Assembly (NCBI GenBank): GCA_036835375.1 | Contig: DAITMB010000002.1 | Location: 35,429-99,428 of the forward strand | Source: JANQTF01 sp036835375 | Lineage (GTDB): Bacteria; Bacteroidota; Bacteroidia; J057 | Reading direction: 5' to 3' | DNA length: 64,000 nucleotides | Shown here: one piece after another, positions 53,059-63,321 of the stretch | Layout of the letters: each line of letters opens with the position of its first letter | Numbering within the stretch: the first letter of the stretch is position 1 | Translations under genes and position numbers: made by a program | Notes under the pieces: generated by a model | Database searches by the model: none | Told to the model about the DNA's origin: nothing | The model's input: only the letters and a program-made list of their open reading frames with translations

Positions 53059-54190
53059 AAATGGAGCAAATCACATCTTGGAACCCTCATAAGGGTTTCA
53101 AAAGACAAAAAAGGCATAGGTCTGACGTATCTGCGATAATTGTCAGAGAACCAGAATCCAATTAGGTGATGATTAGAGGAGTATAATAATAACAAGTATG
53201 AGAAATACGGTTGTTCCCCATCCGCCATACTCATCAAATGTGCATCCATCACCTCCTCCATTCAGACAAATGCAATCATTTACAATACCAATTCCGTTTC
53301 GAACTTTTCTGCATGACCCAAGGCATGCATCCTCTTTACTTCACACCCAGACCCTTTCGAGCTGACTTGGGTCGTCTTCCTTTACTAAAGGATAATAGAA
53401 CCCGTCTTCTCTACGCAATTCAATTCCAAACGTGGTGATGGTGTCATTTACTACAGCTTCAAGCACAAGATATGGAATTGAGTCGGTTTCTCAGGAAGAC
53501 GGAACCCACCTTTCGGATACCGACATTGCCACTCGCAGCATGCTAGAATTGCGGACGGTCATCTCTAAGGATTCAGACTTTTTTTGTTCGCTCTCTGATC
53601 AAAAAAAACCCCATAATCTTCTTTAGACCATGTTTGGGACGCTAGTCGTTGGTGGATACGATTTTGAAGAAGTGGGATCGATCAGATAATTTGGAGATCC
53701 CAATCTTTCAAATTATACAAATACAATTAACCGAGCTAAGCGATTCGCAGTGGGAAATTATCGAAAAAACACTGGAGGGTAATTGTCCCCATAAACTTGA
53801 TCTGAGTGCCGTTGCCAATGCCAGACTTTGGATTACTTCCCCAAAACCCCCCTTAACAAAAGACATTTGACCCTCAAAATGGCCGTTGGCGGGTGGAGAT
53901 ATCCTTTGCCAGGCTCAACTTTTTTTAGAAGATTGTAGTGAGATTTCGAGAAAACTACATGCTCAGAAAGGGCTTTCAATCAAATCGCCTTCATCCATAT
54001 CATTTTGAATGGACTGAAGCCGATAGGATGTAAATAAGCTCTTACATGGTGAGGGAGTTTAGGGACTGAATTGGTGTTTCCCACCCACAATTTACCTCCA
54101 TAAGATAATCCTAGCATTCTTTTGGTCATGTACGCAGGGGAATTTTGGAAAATAAATCGCTTTATTAGACCTACTTCTATCACGAAATCT
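53059..54190. other. Gene-poor region with transposon relic
   Basis: About 1.1 kb. Besides the IS5-like fragment (53649-53870), two plus-strand ORFs (53211-53438 and 53432-53626) show no domain and low plausibility. No RNA gene or terminator was recognised. It looks like remnant mobile DNA. Confidence 0.5.
53649..53870 (+). pseudogene. Relic of an IS5-type transposase N-terminus
   Basis: The ORF contains LTELSDSQWEIIEKTLEG and then LDLSAVANARLWITSP. This corresponds to the DUF4096 start of IS5-family transposases (LTDSQWxxIE ... DLRxxVNAxLWxxxTGxQWR). After ITSP the match ends abruptly and no DDE catalytic region or terminal inverted repeat follows. It is a decayed fragment in the gene-poor stretch between the TlpA-like gene and the T9SS-sorted protein. 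Confidence 0.65.
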
Positions 54191-56467
54191 ATGGACATCC
54201 GTTACCCACTCTCCCTGCTTTTTCTTGCCACTTTTACTTGCTCGGCATTTGCACAGTCTGGATACCTTCGGGCATTGGAACTAAACACCCAATCCAGCCA
54301 ATGGGAGTTTGTTTCGTTTAACCTGGCCAACGGGCAAACGGATGTGATCGCCCAAATTCCTGATTCGCTGATTCCTTTCGGAAATGGCACCGTCACTACG
54401 TTTAACCCCCGGAACCAGCGCTATTATTTTTTAACCAATAACCCGCAGCTCTCTGCTCGGTATCTCGTTACCCTGGATGCTTTTTCCGGAAAGGTGGAGC
54501 AGCTAGTGGAAGCAACGGGGATTTTTGCCATTTACGCCAACGAAAAGGATGGGTTCATTTACGGTATCCGATTCATAACGATAACGCAGTTGGTTAAAAT
54601 AAGCCCCACTACGGGCGCAGTGACCTCTGTAACCAACAACTTTAACTTTGTTTTTGGATTCTCCGTCAACGGATCAGAAGTGCATGCCCAAAACAATGAG
54701 TTTTGGCTCGTAGGGCAACAACCCCAAAATTCTGGCCGGCTATTTCGGGTTAATCTGAATACCGGTACGGTGGCATCCATTCCAGCTCAAGGATTGAGGC
54801 TGGTTCGACGCATCTACCTGACAGGCGAGACCTATGGCATCAGTCGCGTATCAAGCGCCACAGGATTCAGCCTTTTTACCATTGATCCTGCGGACCCAAA
54901 CCAACAAACCGTGCTGGAGGATTCCTTGCCCATTCAGGCAATTTCCGGCGAGGTGTGTCAAATCAATCCGCAATTACATGAAATGTACCTCCAGGTCATC
55001 CAGACGGGCAATCCGGTGGTGCAATTGGCGGTGATAGATCTCAACGATGGGCAAATCCAGCGATTTATTCCTTTTGCAGATAAAAAGGGCATTGCTTACA
55101 CCCCTTTCCCGCCTAACCAGCGCACCCATACCCTCTCAGGCGCGATTTACCTTGATCGCAATGCCAATGGCCAGCGCGATTCGGCTGACATCGGCATGAC
55201 CAATCAACGGGTGGACGTTCAGCCCGGTGGGTACCGCGTACTGACCAATGCTTCTGGGCGCTATTCGGTGCAGGTTCCAGATGGCGCCTATACCATTACG
55301 CCCTTCCCTACTTCGCAATATTATGTCTCTTCCCAACCAACGAGCTACACCATATCGTTTCAATCGGGATTTGGCGTGGCTGACACGTTTGACTTTGCAC
55401 TGGCCATCGTCGCGGGGACTACGCCAAAAAACGACGTAAAAGTCAGCATTACCCCTACGCCAGGTCGAGTTGGGCGGGATGCACAGCACACCATCACCAT
55501 TAAAAATGAAGGGACTTCCGTGCTCAGCGGCAAGGTTACCTACGAGGAAGGCGCGCACATGAAGGTGTCCAAGACGTCTCAACCGCCCTCCAGCGTCAAC
55601 AATGGAACATACGAATTTGAATTCACGGACCTTCTTCCCGGTGAATCCCGACAAATTCTGGTGACCGTTTCAACACCGCCGGATCCCAATCTGATTGGCA
55701 ATTCCAACACGGCCACGGTGCGTGTGGAGGCAGAAGCGCCGGATGGAACTACTGCCACGGATGAGAAAACGATCACTCAGCCAATCATAGGCGCTTACGA
55801 CCCCAACGACAAGCTCATTTTTATGACCACAGATACCACGCTTGCTGCTGGCGATACAGTGGTCTATCGCATCCGCTTCCAAAATGTGGGCAATGATACC
55901 GCCTTTCTCGTGGTCATCCGCGACACCCTGCCCATTGACCAGCTCGACCTAGAATCCTTTACCATGGATGCGGCCAGCCACCACTATTTTATTCAGATCG
56001 AACCAGACGGCCACATTGCCTGGACATTTCCCGATATTCTGCTGCCCGACAGCAGCACCAATCAACTGGGCAGCAACGGCTTTGTGGAATTCCGGGTGCG
56101 CTTGAAGACCACACTCGGTCCCGGAACCGTCGCCAACCGTGCAGGCATCTACTTCGACTTCAACCCACCCGTTATCACCAACGACGCCGTGGTGACCATA
56201 CCGAACATCGATCCCATCGATCCCTTTTCTGATTTGCAGGTGAAAATATATCCCAATCCGGGCCAGGATGCCATGGTCGTAGAATCAGCACTCATCCTGC
56301 TTCCACCCCGCGTGGTGGATATTCATGGGCAAAGTATGCATTTGCCCGTTGCGCCACGTCCGCAGGGGTTTGTGGCTGACACCCGGCAGCTATCGCCCGG
56401 CATATACCTGATTCAGTTACAAGCACAAAGTGGAGAAACTACTTGGAAACGCTGGGTGAAATACTAA
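54191..56467 (+). CDS. Secreted T9SS-sorted protein with DUF7619-like repeat domain
   Basis: 758 residues from the Met at 54191 (MDIRYPLSLLFLATFTCSAFAQ signal). The upstream Met at 54122 adds 23 unlikely residues. An N-terminal propeller-like part covers about 20-310. A Cna/SdrD-type beta sandwich follows (LSGAIYLDRNANGQRDSADIGMTNQRVDV). Then come conserved-repeat domains (KNDVKVSITPTPGRVGRDAQHTITI) and the DUF7619-like block GAYDPNDKLIFMTTDTTLAAGDTVVYRIRFQNVGNDTA. The C-terminal T9SS domain (VKIYPNPGQDAMVV ... GIYLIQLQA) ends the protein. It is a surface protein, probably adhesive. The function is not known. Confidence 0.87.
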   Translation: MDIRYPLSLLFLATFTCSAFAQSGYLRALELNTQSSQWEFVSFNLANGQTDVIAQIPDSLIPFGNGTVTTFNPRNQRYYFLTNNPQLSARYLVTLDAFSGKVEQLVEATGIFAIYANEKDGFIYGIRFITITQLVKISPTTGAVTSVTNNFNFVFGFSVNGSEVHAQNNEFWLVGQQPQNSGRLFRVNLNTGTVASIPAQGLRLVRRIYLTGETYGISRVSSATGFSLFTIDPADPNQQTVLEDSLPIQAISGEVCQINPQLHEMYLQVIQTGNPVVQLAVIDLNDGQIQRFIPFADKKGIAYTPFPPNQRTHTLSGAIYLDRNANGQRDSADIGMTNQRVDVQPGGYRVLTNASGRYSVQVPDGAYTITPFPTSQYYVSSQPTSYTISFQSGFGVADTFDFALAIVAGTTPKNDVKVSITPTPGRVGRDAQHTITIKNEGTSVLSGKVTYEEGAHMKVSKTSQPPSSVNNGTYEFEFTDLLPGESRQILVTVSTPPDPNLIGNSNTATVRVEAEAPDGTTATDEKTITQPIIGAYDPNDKLIFMTTDTTLAAGDTVVYRIRFQNVGNDTAFLVVIRDTLPIDQLDLESFTMDAASHHYFIQIEPDGHIAWTFPDILLPDSSTNQLGSNGFVEFRVRLKTTLGPGTVANRAGIYFDFNPPVITNDAVVTIPNIDPIDPFSDLQVKIYPNPGQDAMVVESALILLPPRVVDIHGQSMHLPVAPRPQGFVADTRQLSPGIYLIQLQAQSGETTWKRWVKY

Positions 56468-56953
56468 TCCGGTGTCAAGCTGTTTGATGATTATAGGCCC
56501 GTGCTAATCCCTTGTATCGCAGATGTAGCCAGTCCCTTGAGCCAAGTAGTAGCGAAGTGGTGAGGACTTCTTGCTGCGTGCAGAAGTTGCGCTGCCACCA
56601 AAGTCAGTTAACCCTTCTTTTGAAATTTAGGATTCAGGTCATTTTGTTTCTCTTTTGTAAAAACGACTACTCATTTGAAATGCTACGGTAACTCCAGCAA
56701 ACTCCGAGATAAAATTGGTGTGAAGGTTGGTGCAACAGGCTAAGCAGCGAGCAGTGTTCATGATCTATTCATGGAGGGCACTGCCTCTGACAGGATGAGA
56801 TGCACTTTTTTTCGGCAACGTAGAAAGTTTTGATGAGCATTTTTGAGCGTGGGTTTCCGGGCGATGGACTAGCTTCATTCGCATTCGAATAGCAAATGGC
56901 TAAATTTTGTATAAAATGCTGATTGCTATTGCTAATTTTATTAACTTTGATTT
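56468..56953. other. Intergenic region, no gene seen
   Basis: 486 bases between the T9SS-sorted protein and the second Rpn relic. The base composition falls to AT-rich toward 56940. No terminator hairpin, RNA gene or coding ORF is convincing. Confidence 0.45.
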
Positions 56954-57897
56954 ATGCCTTCCTCGTACCATTTCCACGATCGGCTTTTTCGGAATGTATT
57001 TGCACACCGCGAGTTGATGGAGGAGTATGTGCAGAATTTTCTCCCCAAAGAGCTTGCCCAGCACGTTCACCTCGATACCCTTCAGCAACAGAAGGAAAGT
57101 TACCCCGACAAAAACCTGCACCAATACTTTTCGGATGTGGTGTACTCCGTGGGGTATGGCGAAACGAAGGTGACCCTCACTTAACTACCTTACTATTGGA
57201 GCACAAGAGTTATGTGCCGAAAAACCCGTGGCTGCAATTGTTGCAATATCTGGTGAATGTGTACACTGCCCAGGCCGCGCAGAAGGATTTTAAGCGCTTC
57301 ACCCCTGTGGTGCCCATCATCCGTGTATCACGGACAACAAAAGTGGAAGATCCGCACCGTGGCCAGTCATTTTGAGGGCATGAACGCGCAATGGACGCCC
57401 TTTGTGCCCCAATTTCAGTACCTGCTCAACGATCTGAGCCACTACAGCCCCGAAACCCTCCTGGCCATGGATGGTAGTTGAGCCAAACGCGCCTTTGTGG
57501 CGCTGAAGGCCAGCAGGTGGAAAAAACCATAGAGGGCCTGGAGCACATATTCGCTGGCATTACCGAGTGGGAGGTTGAGCATGCTCTGGTTGACTTTTTC
57601 GACGTAGTGGTCGTCTATTTACTTCGAGCAGGTGACCCAAAACATCAAACCAAGGAAGAAATCATGCGCACCATCAACAAAATAGACTCCCTCGCACGCG
57701 AAAAAGTGCTTCCCTCCTACGATCAGATTCTGGAGTGGGGAAAAGAACAAGGGCACGAAGAAGGACGGGAGAAAGGACGCAAGGAGAAACGCACTCACAA
57801 AAATTTTCAGGTCTTTAAAAAAGGGGTGCCCTTGGGCTTACAGTTAGCCGATTTGATTACCCTCACCGATATATCCGAAGAAACGGCCCGTAAATGA
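56954..57897 (+). pseudogene. Second decayed Rpn-family nuclease gene
   Basis: The product can be followed through three frames: HDRLFRNVFAHRELMEEYVQNFLPKELA and YFSDVVYSVGYGE, then after a shift near 57180 LLLEHKSYVPKNPWLQLLQYLV, after a shift near 57325 YHGQQKWKIRTVASHFEGMN, an in-frame TGA at 57479-57481, KRAFVALKAS, and after another shift near 57515 VEKTIEGLEHIF. The end has the typical HEEGREKGRKEK linker and tail. Three frameshifts and one stop mean it is inactive. It belongs to the YhgA-like/PD-(D/E)XK transposase-associated family and is a different subtype from the relic at 25673-26628. Confidence 0.85.
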
Positions 57898-58498
57898 TAT
57901 GACCTGCTTTCAGAAAACCCGGATCCGGATTTGCCGAAGAGTTGAAGTCAGCCCAATGAGTAGATCATCTGGAGGAAGTTGTGCCAGTGAATTCAGAGGT
58001 ATTGTGCAAAATTTGGGAGGAAGTTATCTCACCCTCAATCTCTATGACACTATAACTCTGGAATGGGTGGCACAACTTGACCGGAATAGATAGCTCTTGA
58101 GTCTTGAACCTCAGCATTCAATCAATTGCCACCAGTTTTATTTAGGTAGGGTGCTTATTTCACTCACGTTTTTTGATCATGTTCGATTCTTTTAAGAAAA
58201 TCAGATTTTCCTGAGTCCTTTGCCTCATTGAAGGAGCACCGCTTATGTCTGCTCTACTCTTGTCGCCCCGTCTCCACCTCCTGACGCATCTTTTACTTCT
58301 TCATTGGTTGATTATTTTCGGAGAACTACCGCGCCGATGGGTCTTACGAATGATGGGAGGGGAACAATAGAAAGATCAACGAGGAGCTGAGCCAATGTTG
58401 CACGTATTGCCTTATCATTTGTCGAAACCATCCGCGATACACTTCCCTCTTTTCGAGGTCTTGATTACCTTTGGTATTCACCTCAATCCTTCCGGACT
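57898..58498. other. Intergenic region upstream of xylulokinase
   Basis: About 600 bases. It holds the -7 box at 58466-58473. Short ORFs on the plus strand (57899-58093; a 42-codon ORF near 58244) have no domain. No hairpin terminator was seen. Confidence 0.45.
58466..58473 (+). promoter_or_regulatory. TACCTTTG -7 box of xylulokinase
   Basis: Exact TAnnTTTG match on the plus strand, start near 58480, leader about 19 bases. The -33 region lacks a clear TTG. Confidence 0.45.
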
Positions 58499-59980
58499 AT
58501 GTATTTATTAGGTTATGACCTTGGCACCTCATCCATCAAAGTTGCTTTGGTCGAAGAGGCGACGGGCCGTGTGATCCACAGTACCCAATCTCCCGCGCAA
58601 GAGATGTCCATTGACTCCCCAGCTGCGGACTGGGCTGAGCAAAACCCCACCCTCTGGTGGGAACACGTGTGCCTGGCCACGCGCAAACTCATGGAGCGCC
58701 ACCCAGAAGCCCGGACTTCCATCTCGGCCATTGGCTTGTCTTATCAAATGCACGGTCTGGTGCTCCTCGACCATGCTGGCGAGGTAGTGCGGCCTTCTAT
58801 TATCTGGTGCGACAGCCGGGCTGTGGCCATCGGAGCTGCGGCGGCGGATGTGCTGGATTCGAGCCTCACCTACGAGCGATCCCTCAATGCCCCTGGCAAT
58901 TTTACTGCCTCCAAGCTCAAGTGGGTCAAAGAACATGAGCCCCAGCACTTTGCCAAAGCCTCCAAGATGATGCTCCCCGGCGACTACATCGCGTATCGTA
59001 TGACAGGGGAAGTGAGCACCACCATGTCGGGATTGTCTGAGGGCATTTTGTGGGATTTTCAAGAAAATAGCATCGCGCGCGAACTGCTGCGCCACTATGG
59101 GCTCTCCGAAAGCCTGATTCCCTCTCTCGTGCCGACTTTTGGCGACCAGGGAAAGCTCACCGCCACTGCTGCCGAAGCCTTGGGGCTTCCCGCTGGCGTT
59201 CCCGTGACCTATCGCGCAGGCGACCAACCCAATAATGCCCTTTCGCTCAATGTGCTCCAACCTGGAGAGGTGGCCGCAACTGGCGGAACCTCAGGTGTGG
59301 TGTACGGCGTCACGGATCAGCTCAAGGGCGATCCGTTCGATCGGGTGAATAGTTTTGCTCATGTTAATCACACATCTTTGGCACCCAGGATTGGGGTGCT
59401 GCTGTGCATCAACGGTGCAGGAAGTCTCTACGCCTGGCTGCGGGCGCAGGTGTCGGAACCAGGCACCAGCTACGGGCGCATGGAGGAAATGGCTGCCTCC
59501 GTCGGGATCGGGTCAGAAGGACTGCGAGTGATGCCCTTTGGAAATGGGGCAGAGCGCTTGTTTCAAAATCGGCCACTAGGTGCACACATGCTTCATCTCA
59601 ACTTTGCGCGACATCAGCGGAGTCACCTGTTTCGAGCTGGCTTAGAAGGCATTGCTTTTACCTTTGCTTATGGAATGGAGGCTATGCAGGAGTTCGGGAT
59701 TGATCTCCAAGTGATGCGCGTCGGGAACGACAATTTGTTTCAGTCCGCAGTCTTCGCCAACACGTTGGCGACCCTCACTGGATCCACCATTGAGGTGCGA
59801 GAGACTACGGGCGCCGTGGGTGCAGCCATCGCTGCTGGTGTCCATGCAAATGGTACACACTACCTCTCTGAGACCCTTAGCCGAACGCCGACCTTGCGCC
59901 AGTATGATCCCCAACAGGAGGAGCAAGCATACCACGACGCCTATTCCAGCTGGTTGGAAGACTTGGCGATCTTGTTGTAG
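58499..59980 (+). CDS. xylB: Xylulokinase, FGGY carbohydrate kinase
   Basis: 493 residues, the family length. The ATPase fold starts YLLGYDLGTSSIKVALVEE. The substrate loop SYQMHGLVLLDHAG and WCDSRA, and the catalytic Asp in YRAGDQPNNAL, match xylulokinases. The C-terminal nucleotide site contains GAVGAAIAAG. It phosphorylates D-xylulose for the pentose phosphate pathway. No xylose isomerase or transporter is adjacent. A hairpin terminator follows at 60006-60035. Confidence 0.9.
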   Translation: MYLLGYDLGTSSIKVALVEEATGRVIHSTQSPAQEMSIDSPAADWAEQNPTLWWEHVCLATRKLMERHPEARTSISAIGLSYQMHGLVLLDHAGEVVRPSIIWCDSRAVAIGAAAADVLDSSLTYERSLNAPGNFTASKLKWVKEHEPQHFAKASKMMLPGDYIAYRMTGEVSTTMSGLSEGILWDFQENSIARELLRHYGLSESLIPSLVPTFGDQGKLTATAAEALGLPAGVPVTYRAGDQPNNALSLNVLQPGEVAATGGTSGVVYGVTDQLKGDPFDRVNSFAHVNHTSLAPRIGVLLCINGAGSLYAWLRAQVSEPGTSYGRMEEMAASVGIGSEGLRVMPFGNGAERLFQNRPLGAHMLHLNFARHQRSHLFRAGLEGIAFTFAYGMEAMQEFGIDLQVMRVGNDNLFQSAVFANTLATLTGSTIEVRETTGAVGAAIAAGVHANGTHYLSETLSRTPTLRQYDPQQEEQAYHDAYSSWLEDLAILL

Positions 59981-60005
59981 AAAAGCAGAAAGAATTTTCA
60001 TTAGG

Positions 60006-60035
60006 AGAGGGTCAGGGCACATGCTCTGACCCTCT
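60006..60035 (+). terminator. Intrinsic terminator of xylulokinase
   Basis: A perfect 10-bp stem, AGAGGGTCAG / CTGACCCTCT, with a 10-base loop, followed by ATTTCTTTT, 25 bases after the stop at 59980. Confidence 0.85.
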
Positions 60036-60195
60036 ATTTCTTTTGGATGATGCTTGTGCAAGGTGATTCCTTCTCGCCAATCGCTTGTTTGTCTATACCA
60101 CTCTTCTTCAAAACTACCCAAAGGGGTGGTCTCTGGGGTATGTGCAAGTCGCAACTTTGGTTCATTGACACACAAAGCCTATAACCCCAATTTCC

Positions 60196-61146
60196 ATGAG
60201 ACCATTGACACTTCCCCTCTCCAATACCCTGCCTGAAAGCCACAGATCTCAATATCCAGCTAGCATTTTGGCTGAAGACCTCGCGAATGCCAAGCTCATG
60301 GCACAAGCTTTCTTTCCGCGCTATGTGGGTTTGATTGGCAAAACCATCAACCAAGTATATCGCGTGAAGCCACTGGCTGCTTGTCAGCTCACCATGGGAG
60401 TTCTTTCCATGTCTTCTCGTGGAAAGCTCAAGGCTACCGACAAAGCCTTTTATCGCTCAGGGGAGTTTCAAGTGTATGAGTGTGACAACTATCGATTTCA
60501 CACCTACACCTATGGCCAAGGTCCAGCAGTGCTGCTACTTCATGGCTGGTGCAGCAAAGGTGCCCGATGGAAGACATATGTGCAGCGCTTGGTAGAAGCG
60601 GGTTATCAGGCCGTGGTGATGGATGCGCCGAGTCATGGCAGCTCTCCGGGTCGCTTTCTTACTGTGCCGGGCTACATTGCCTGCGTGGGAAAGGTGCTCC
60701 AATCGCGCAACCAATGGCATGGTCTGGTGTCTCACTCGATGGGCAGCCTTGCAGGCGTGATTGCTGCGAGCGAAGTTGCCAGAGAGCAGGTTGCTGGCGC
60801 AAGGTTTGTGCTCATGAGTACCTTCTCCACCTGTGATTCATTGATGAGCAAATTTTCCCGCTGCCTTGGTATCTCTGAGCAAGTGCTGGCAGATACCCGC
60901 GCATGGATCACGCATTACACGGGCCGTCCCCTGAGCTATTTTACCCTCAGCGATCACATGAAAGCGCTTGGAAATCCTCCGTTTCTACTCATCGCCGATG
61001 AAGAAGACATCGTGGTACCAAGCCGTGAAACCCAATACATCCTCGACACCGTGCCAGGAGCCAACGCCGTCATTACCAAAGGACTGGGTCACAACCTCCG
61101 CTGTGACAATGTGATGGACAAAGTGGTCCGCTACGTCGTGGAATGA
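60196..61146 (+). CDS. Alpha/beta hydrolase
   Basis: 316 residues. After a 90-residue N-terminal part, the fold begins AVLLLHGWCSKGARWKTYVQRLVEAGYQAVVMDAPSHGSS. The nucleophile elbow is LVSHSMGSLAG, the acid is in DEEDIVVPS and the His is in KGLGHNLR. The triad is complete, so hydrolysis of an ester or amide is likely. The substrate is unknown. There is no signal peptide. A small ORF follows 35 bases later. Confidence 0.9.
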   Translation: MRPLTLPLSNTLPESHRSQYPASILAEDLANAKLMAQAFFPRYVGLIGKTINQVYRVKPLAACQLTMGVLSMSSRGKLKATDKAFYRSGEFQVYECDNYRFHTYTYGQGPAVLLLHGWCSKGARWKTYVQRLVEAGYQAVVMDAPSHGSSPGRFLTVPGYIACVGKVLQSRNQWHGLVSHSMGSLAGVIAASEVAREQVAGARFVLMSTFSTCDSLMSKFSRCLGISEQVLADTRAWITHYTGRPLSYFTLSDHMKALGNPPFLLIADEEDIVVPSRETQYILDTVPGANAVITKGLGHNLRCDNVMDKVVRYVVE

Positions 61147-61181
61147 AAGCCTAACTTTTTTGCCATGAACACTCCATTTCT

Positions 61182-61439
61182 ATGAGATACAGACCTTTAT
61201 ATGCAAACCAAGGCCCAGCTCTCGAAGCTTGGCCACACAAGAAAGAGACCTGTCATTCCTTTGAAATATCAGCCTGTTCGCTTGACACATTGCATGATTT
61301 AGACTTACTTATTGAGCGACACAATTCCCAGCAAGCTGCCTTGATGAGGGAGTGTGAGGAACGGATACAAGGGAAAGTGCTATCCAAGGCTTATCTTGAG
61401 AAATGGTGGGAAAAACTGACGCGACGTTTCTGCCGCTGA
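61182..61439 (+). CDS. Small hypothetical protein
   Basis: 85 residues, helical in the second half (LDLLIERHNSQQAALMRECEERIQGKVLSKAYLEKWWEKL), with a basic Arg/Cys end. It sits between the hydrolase gene and the TPR histidine kinase on the same strand. No family recognised; kept because position and composition are plausible. Confidence 0.55.
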   Translation: MRYRPLYANQGPALEAWPHKKETCHSFEISACSLDTLHDLDLLIERHNSQQAALMRECEERIQGKVLSKAYLEKWWEKLTRRFCR

Positions 61440-61487
61440 ATCATTCTACCATTATCGCCCACTTGACAATTCACTTACAGGCCACTT

Positions 61488-63305
61488 ATGCGCAACTCGA
61501 TTCTCCTGCTTGCCATCTTGCTCATGCGACCCGCGTGTCAGGCACAAGCAGATGCTGCCGCAACTTCCTCGTCCGAAGACAGTCTGTTGGCTTTGATTTC
61601 CGCAGTGGACGACGACTCCCTCCGCATGCAGTGGTACAATCAATTGAGGAGGCTGGTGATCTATGAGAATCCACAAAAAGCTCTAGTCTATTGTCGTGAA
61701 TACGGCGCCTATGCTCAAAAGGCCAAGATGCCGCAAGAATATGCCAAGTCTAAATTTTATGAAGCCAATAGCTACGTTCCCTTGGGCCAATATGAGCTAG
61801 CACTGGCTTCGCTCTTCGAAGCGGAAGTACAATTTCAGCAGGTAGGTGAGCACCTCAAGCTCGGCTCTGTTTACAATTCTATCGGAGCTGTGTTTGAAGC
61901 AACCGCGAGAGACTCTCTCGCAGTGATTTACTTTCAAAAGGCCTATGAAGTGTTTACCGAGGCAAATGACGAAGCACGTCAGTCCATGACGCTCAACAAC
62001 CTGAGCAACATTTACTATAGACTCGAGAATTTTGAAGAAAGCAAACGGCTGTTGGAACAAGCCATTTCCCTCACGCGGACAAAGGAAGACCTGTATCGAC
62101 GCAAGCTCAATTATGCCAATACCCTCGTGGCGCTTCGGGATCATGATCGGGCGTTTGTCATTTATCATGAATTTCTCGATCAACCAGATCCTCTCGATAT
62201 ATACACCCTGTGCCTCGTTCACACAGGAATCGGAAAACTTTACCAGCAGACCGGAGAGACCGTCCTCGCCGTGCGTCACCTCTCCAATGCGCTGGAGATG
62301 GCGAGCAGACAGCAATTTGTAGAGAATCGCCTCGACATTTTGCAACACCTTGCAAGGAGCTATGAGGCAATGGGCGAATATCAACCCGCATTGGCTTATT
62401 TGCAGACCTACTACAATCTCAAGGACAGCCTCCTGAGCTCGGACAAGGATAAAAATCTCGTGGAAGCCCTTACCAAATACGAAACAGAGAAAAAAGAGAG
62501 TGAAATAGTACTCCTGCAAAAGGACAAAGCCTTGGCAAGCCGAAACCAGCAAATTCTGTTGCTCATCGGAATGATATTACTCTTGATCGCGGGAGTGAGC
62601 TTGATGCTATACCGCAACCGCCAGCGAAGTTTGCACATGCTCCAGGAAAAAAACCGCACCATCACCAAAATGCTGGAGGAAAAGGAGTTTCTCGTGAAAG
62701 AGATCCACCATCGGGTCAAAAACAACCTGCAAGTCATCTCCAGCCTCCTACAGCTCCAATCGCGATATGTGGAAGAACCCGGCGCCCTTGCCGCACTGAA
62801 TGAAGGGGAGAGTCGGGTGCGATCCATGTCCATTATCCACCATCACCTCTACACTGGCGACAACCTCAGTCAAGTAAATGTGCCTCGCTATCTGGAGAGC
62901 CTGTGCAACAGCTTGTTGGCCTCTTACAACTACAAAAAGCAGCAAATCACAATCCACCAACACATTGATAATGCCTCCCTAGATGTATCGATGATGATTC
63001 CATTGGGCCTAATCATCAATGAATTGCTCACCAATGCTTTCAAATATGCATTCGAAGGCCGTGAATCGGGACAAATCTGGGTACAGCTACACGTTCGGGG
63101 GAGCGACCTGCATGTGTCTGTGCGCGACGATGGGGTGGGTAGAATGTCAAATGAAACCGGAGGTACTGGATTTGGCACGCGCCTCATCGGCACTTTCCTT
63201 CGAAAGCTGGAAGCCACCGCGGAGACCCTACAGGACCAGGGCACCGAGGTTCGCATCCTTATTCCTCAATATCGTAGGGAAGCAGTCCGAAACAAGACGG
63301 CCTGA
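61488..63305 (+). CDS. TPR-containing sensor histidine kinase (HisKA_2 type)
   Basis: 605 residues. A signal (MRNSILLLAILLMRPACQAQA) is followed by a periplasmic TPR array (about 60-330), one membrane helix (QQILLLIGMILLLIAGVSLMLY), then the kinase. The phospho-acceptor helix is KEIHHRVKNNLQVISSLLQLQSRYV (HisKA_2/HWE-like) and the HATPase shows the N box INELLTNAFKYAF and DDGVGRM. The sensor should respond to a periplasmic signal and phosphorylate the response regulator encoded 16 bases downstream. Confidence 0.93.
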   Translation: MRNSILLLAILLMRPACQAQADAAATSSSEDSLLALISAVDDDSLRMQWYNQLRRLVIYENPQKALVYCREYGAYAQKAKMPQEYAKSKFYEANSYVPLGQYELALASLFEAEVQFQQVGEHLKLGSVYNSIGAVFEATARDSLAVIYFQKAYEVFTEANDEARQSMTLNNLSNIYYRLENFEESKRLLEQAISLTRTKEDLYRRKLNYANTLVALRDHDRAFVIYHEFLDQPDPLDIYTLCLVHTGIGKLYQQTGETVLAVRHLSNALEMASRQQFVENRLDILQHLARSYEAMGEYQPALAYLQTYYNLKDSLLSSDKDKNLVEALTKYETEKKESEIVLLQKDKALASRNQQILLLIGMILLLIAGVSLMLYRNRQRSLHMLQEKNRTITKMLEEKEFLVKEIHHRVKNNLQVISSLLQLQSRYVEEPGALAALNEGESRVRSMSIIHHHLYTGDNLSQVNVPRYLESLCNSLLASYNYKKQQITIHQHIDNASLDVSMMIPLGLIINELLTNAFKYAFEGRESGQIWVQLHVRGSDLHVSVRDDGVGRMSNETGGTGFGTRLIGTFLRKLEATAETLQDQGTEVRILIPQYRREAVRNKTA

Positions 63306-63321
63306 TGAAACAACAGCTCCT

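Noticed and set aside
53211..53438. 75-codon plus-strand ORF near the IS5 relic
   Set aside because: A vague resemblance to a transposase N-terminus (NRTRLLYAIQFQ) is too short to support.
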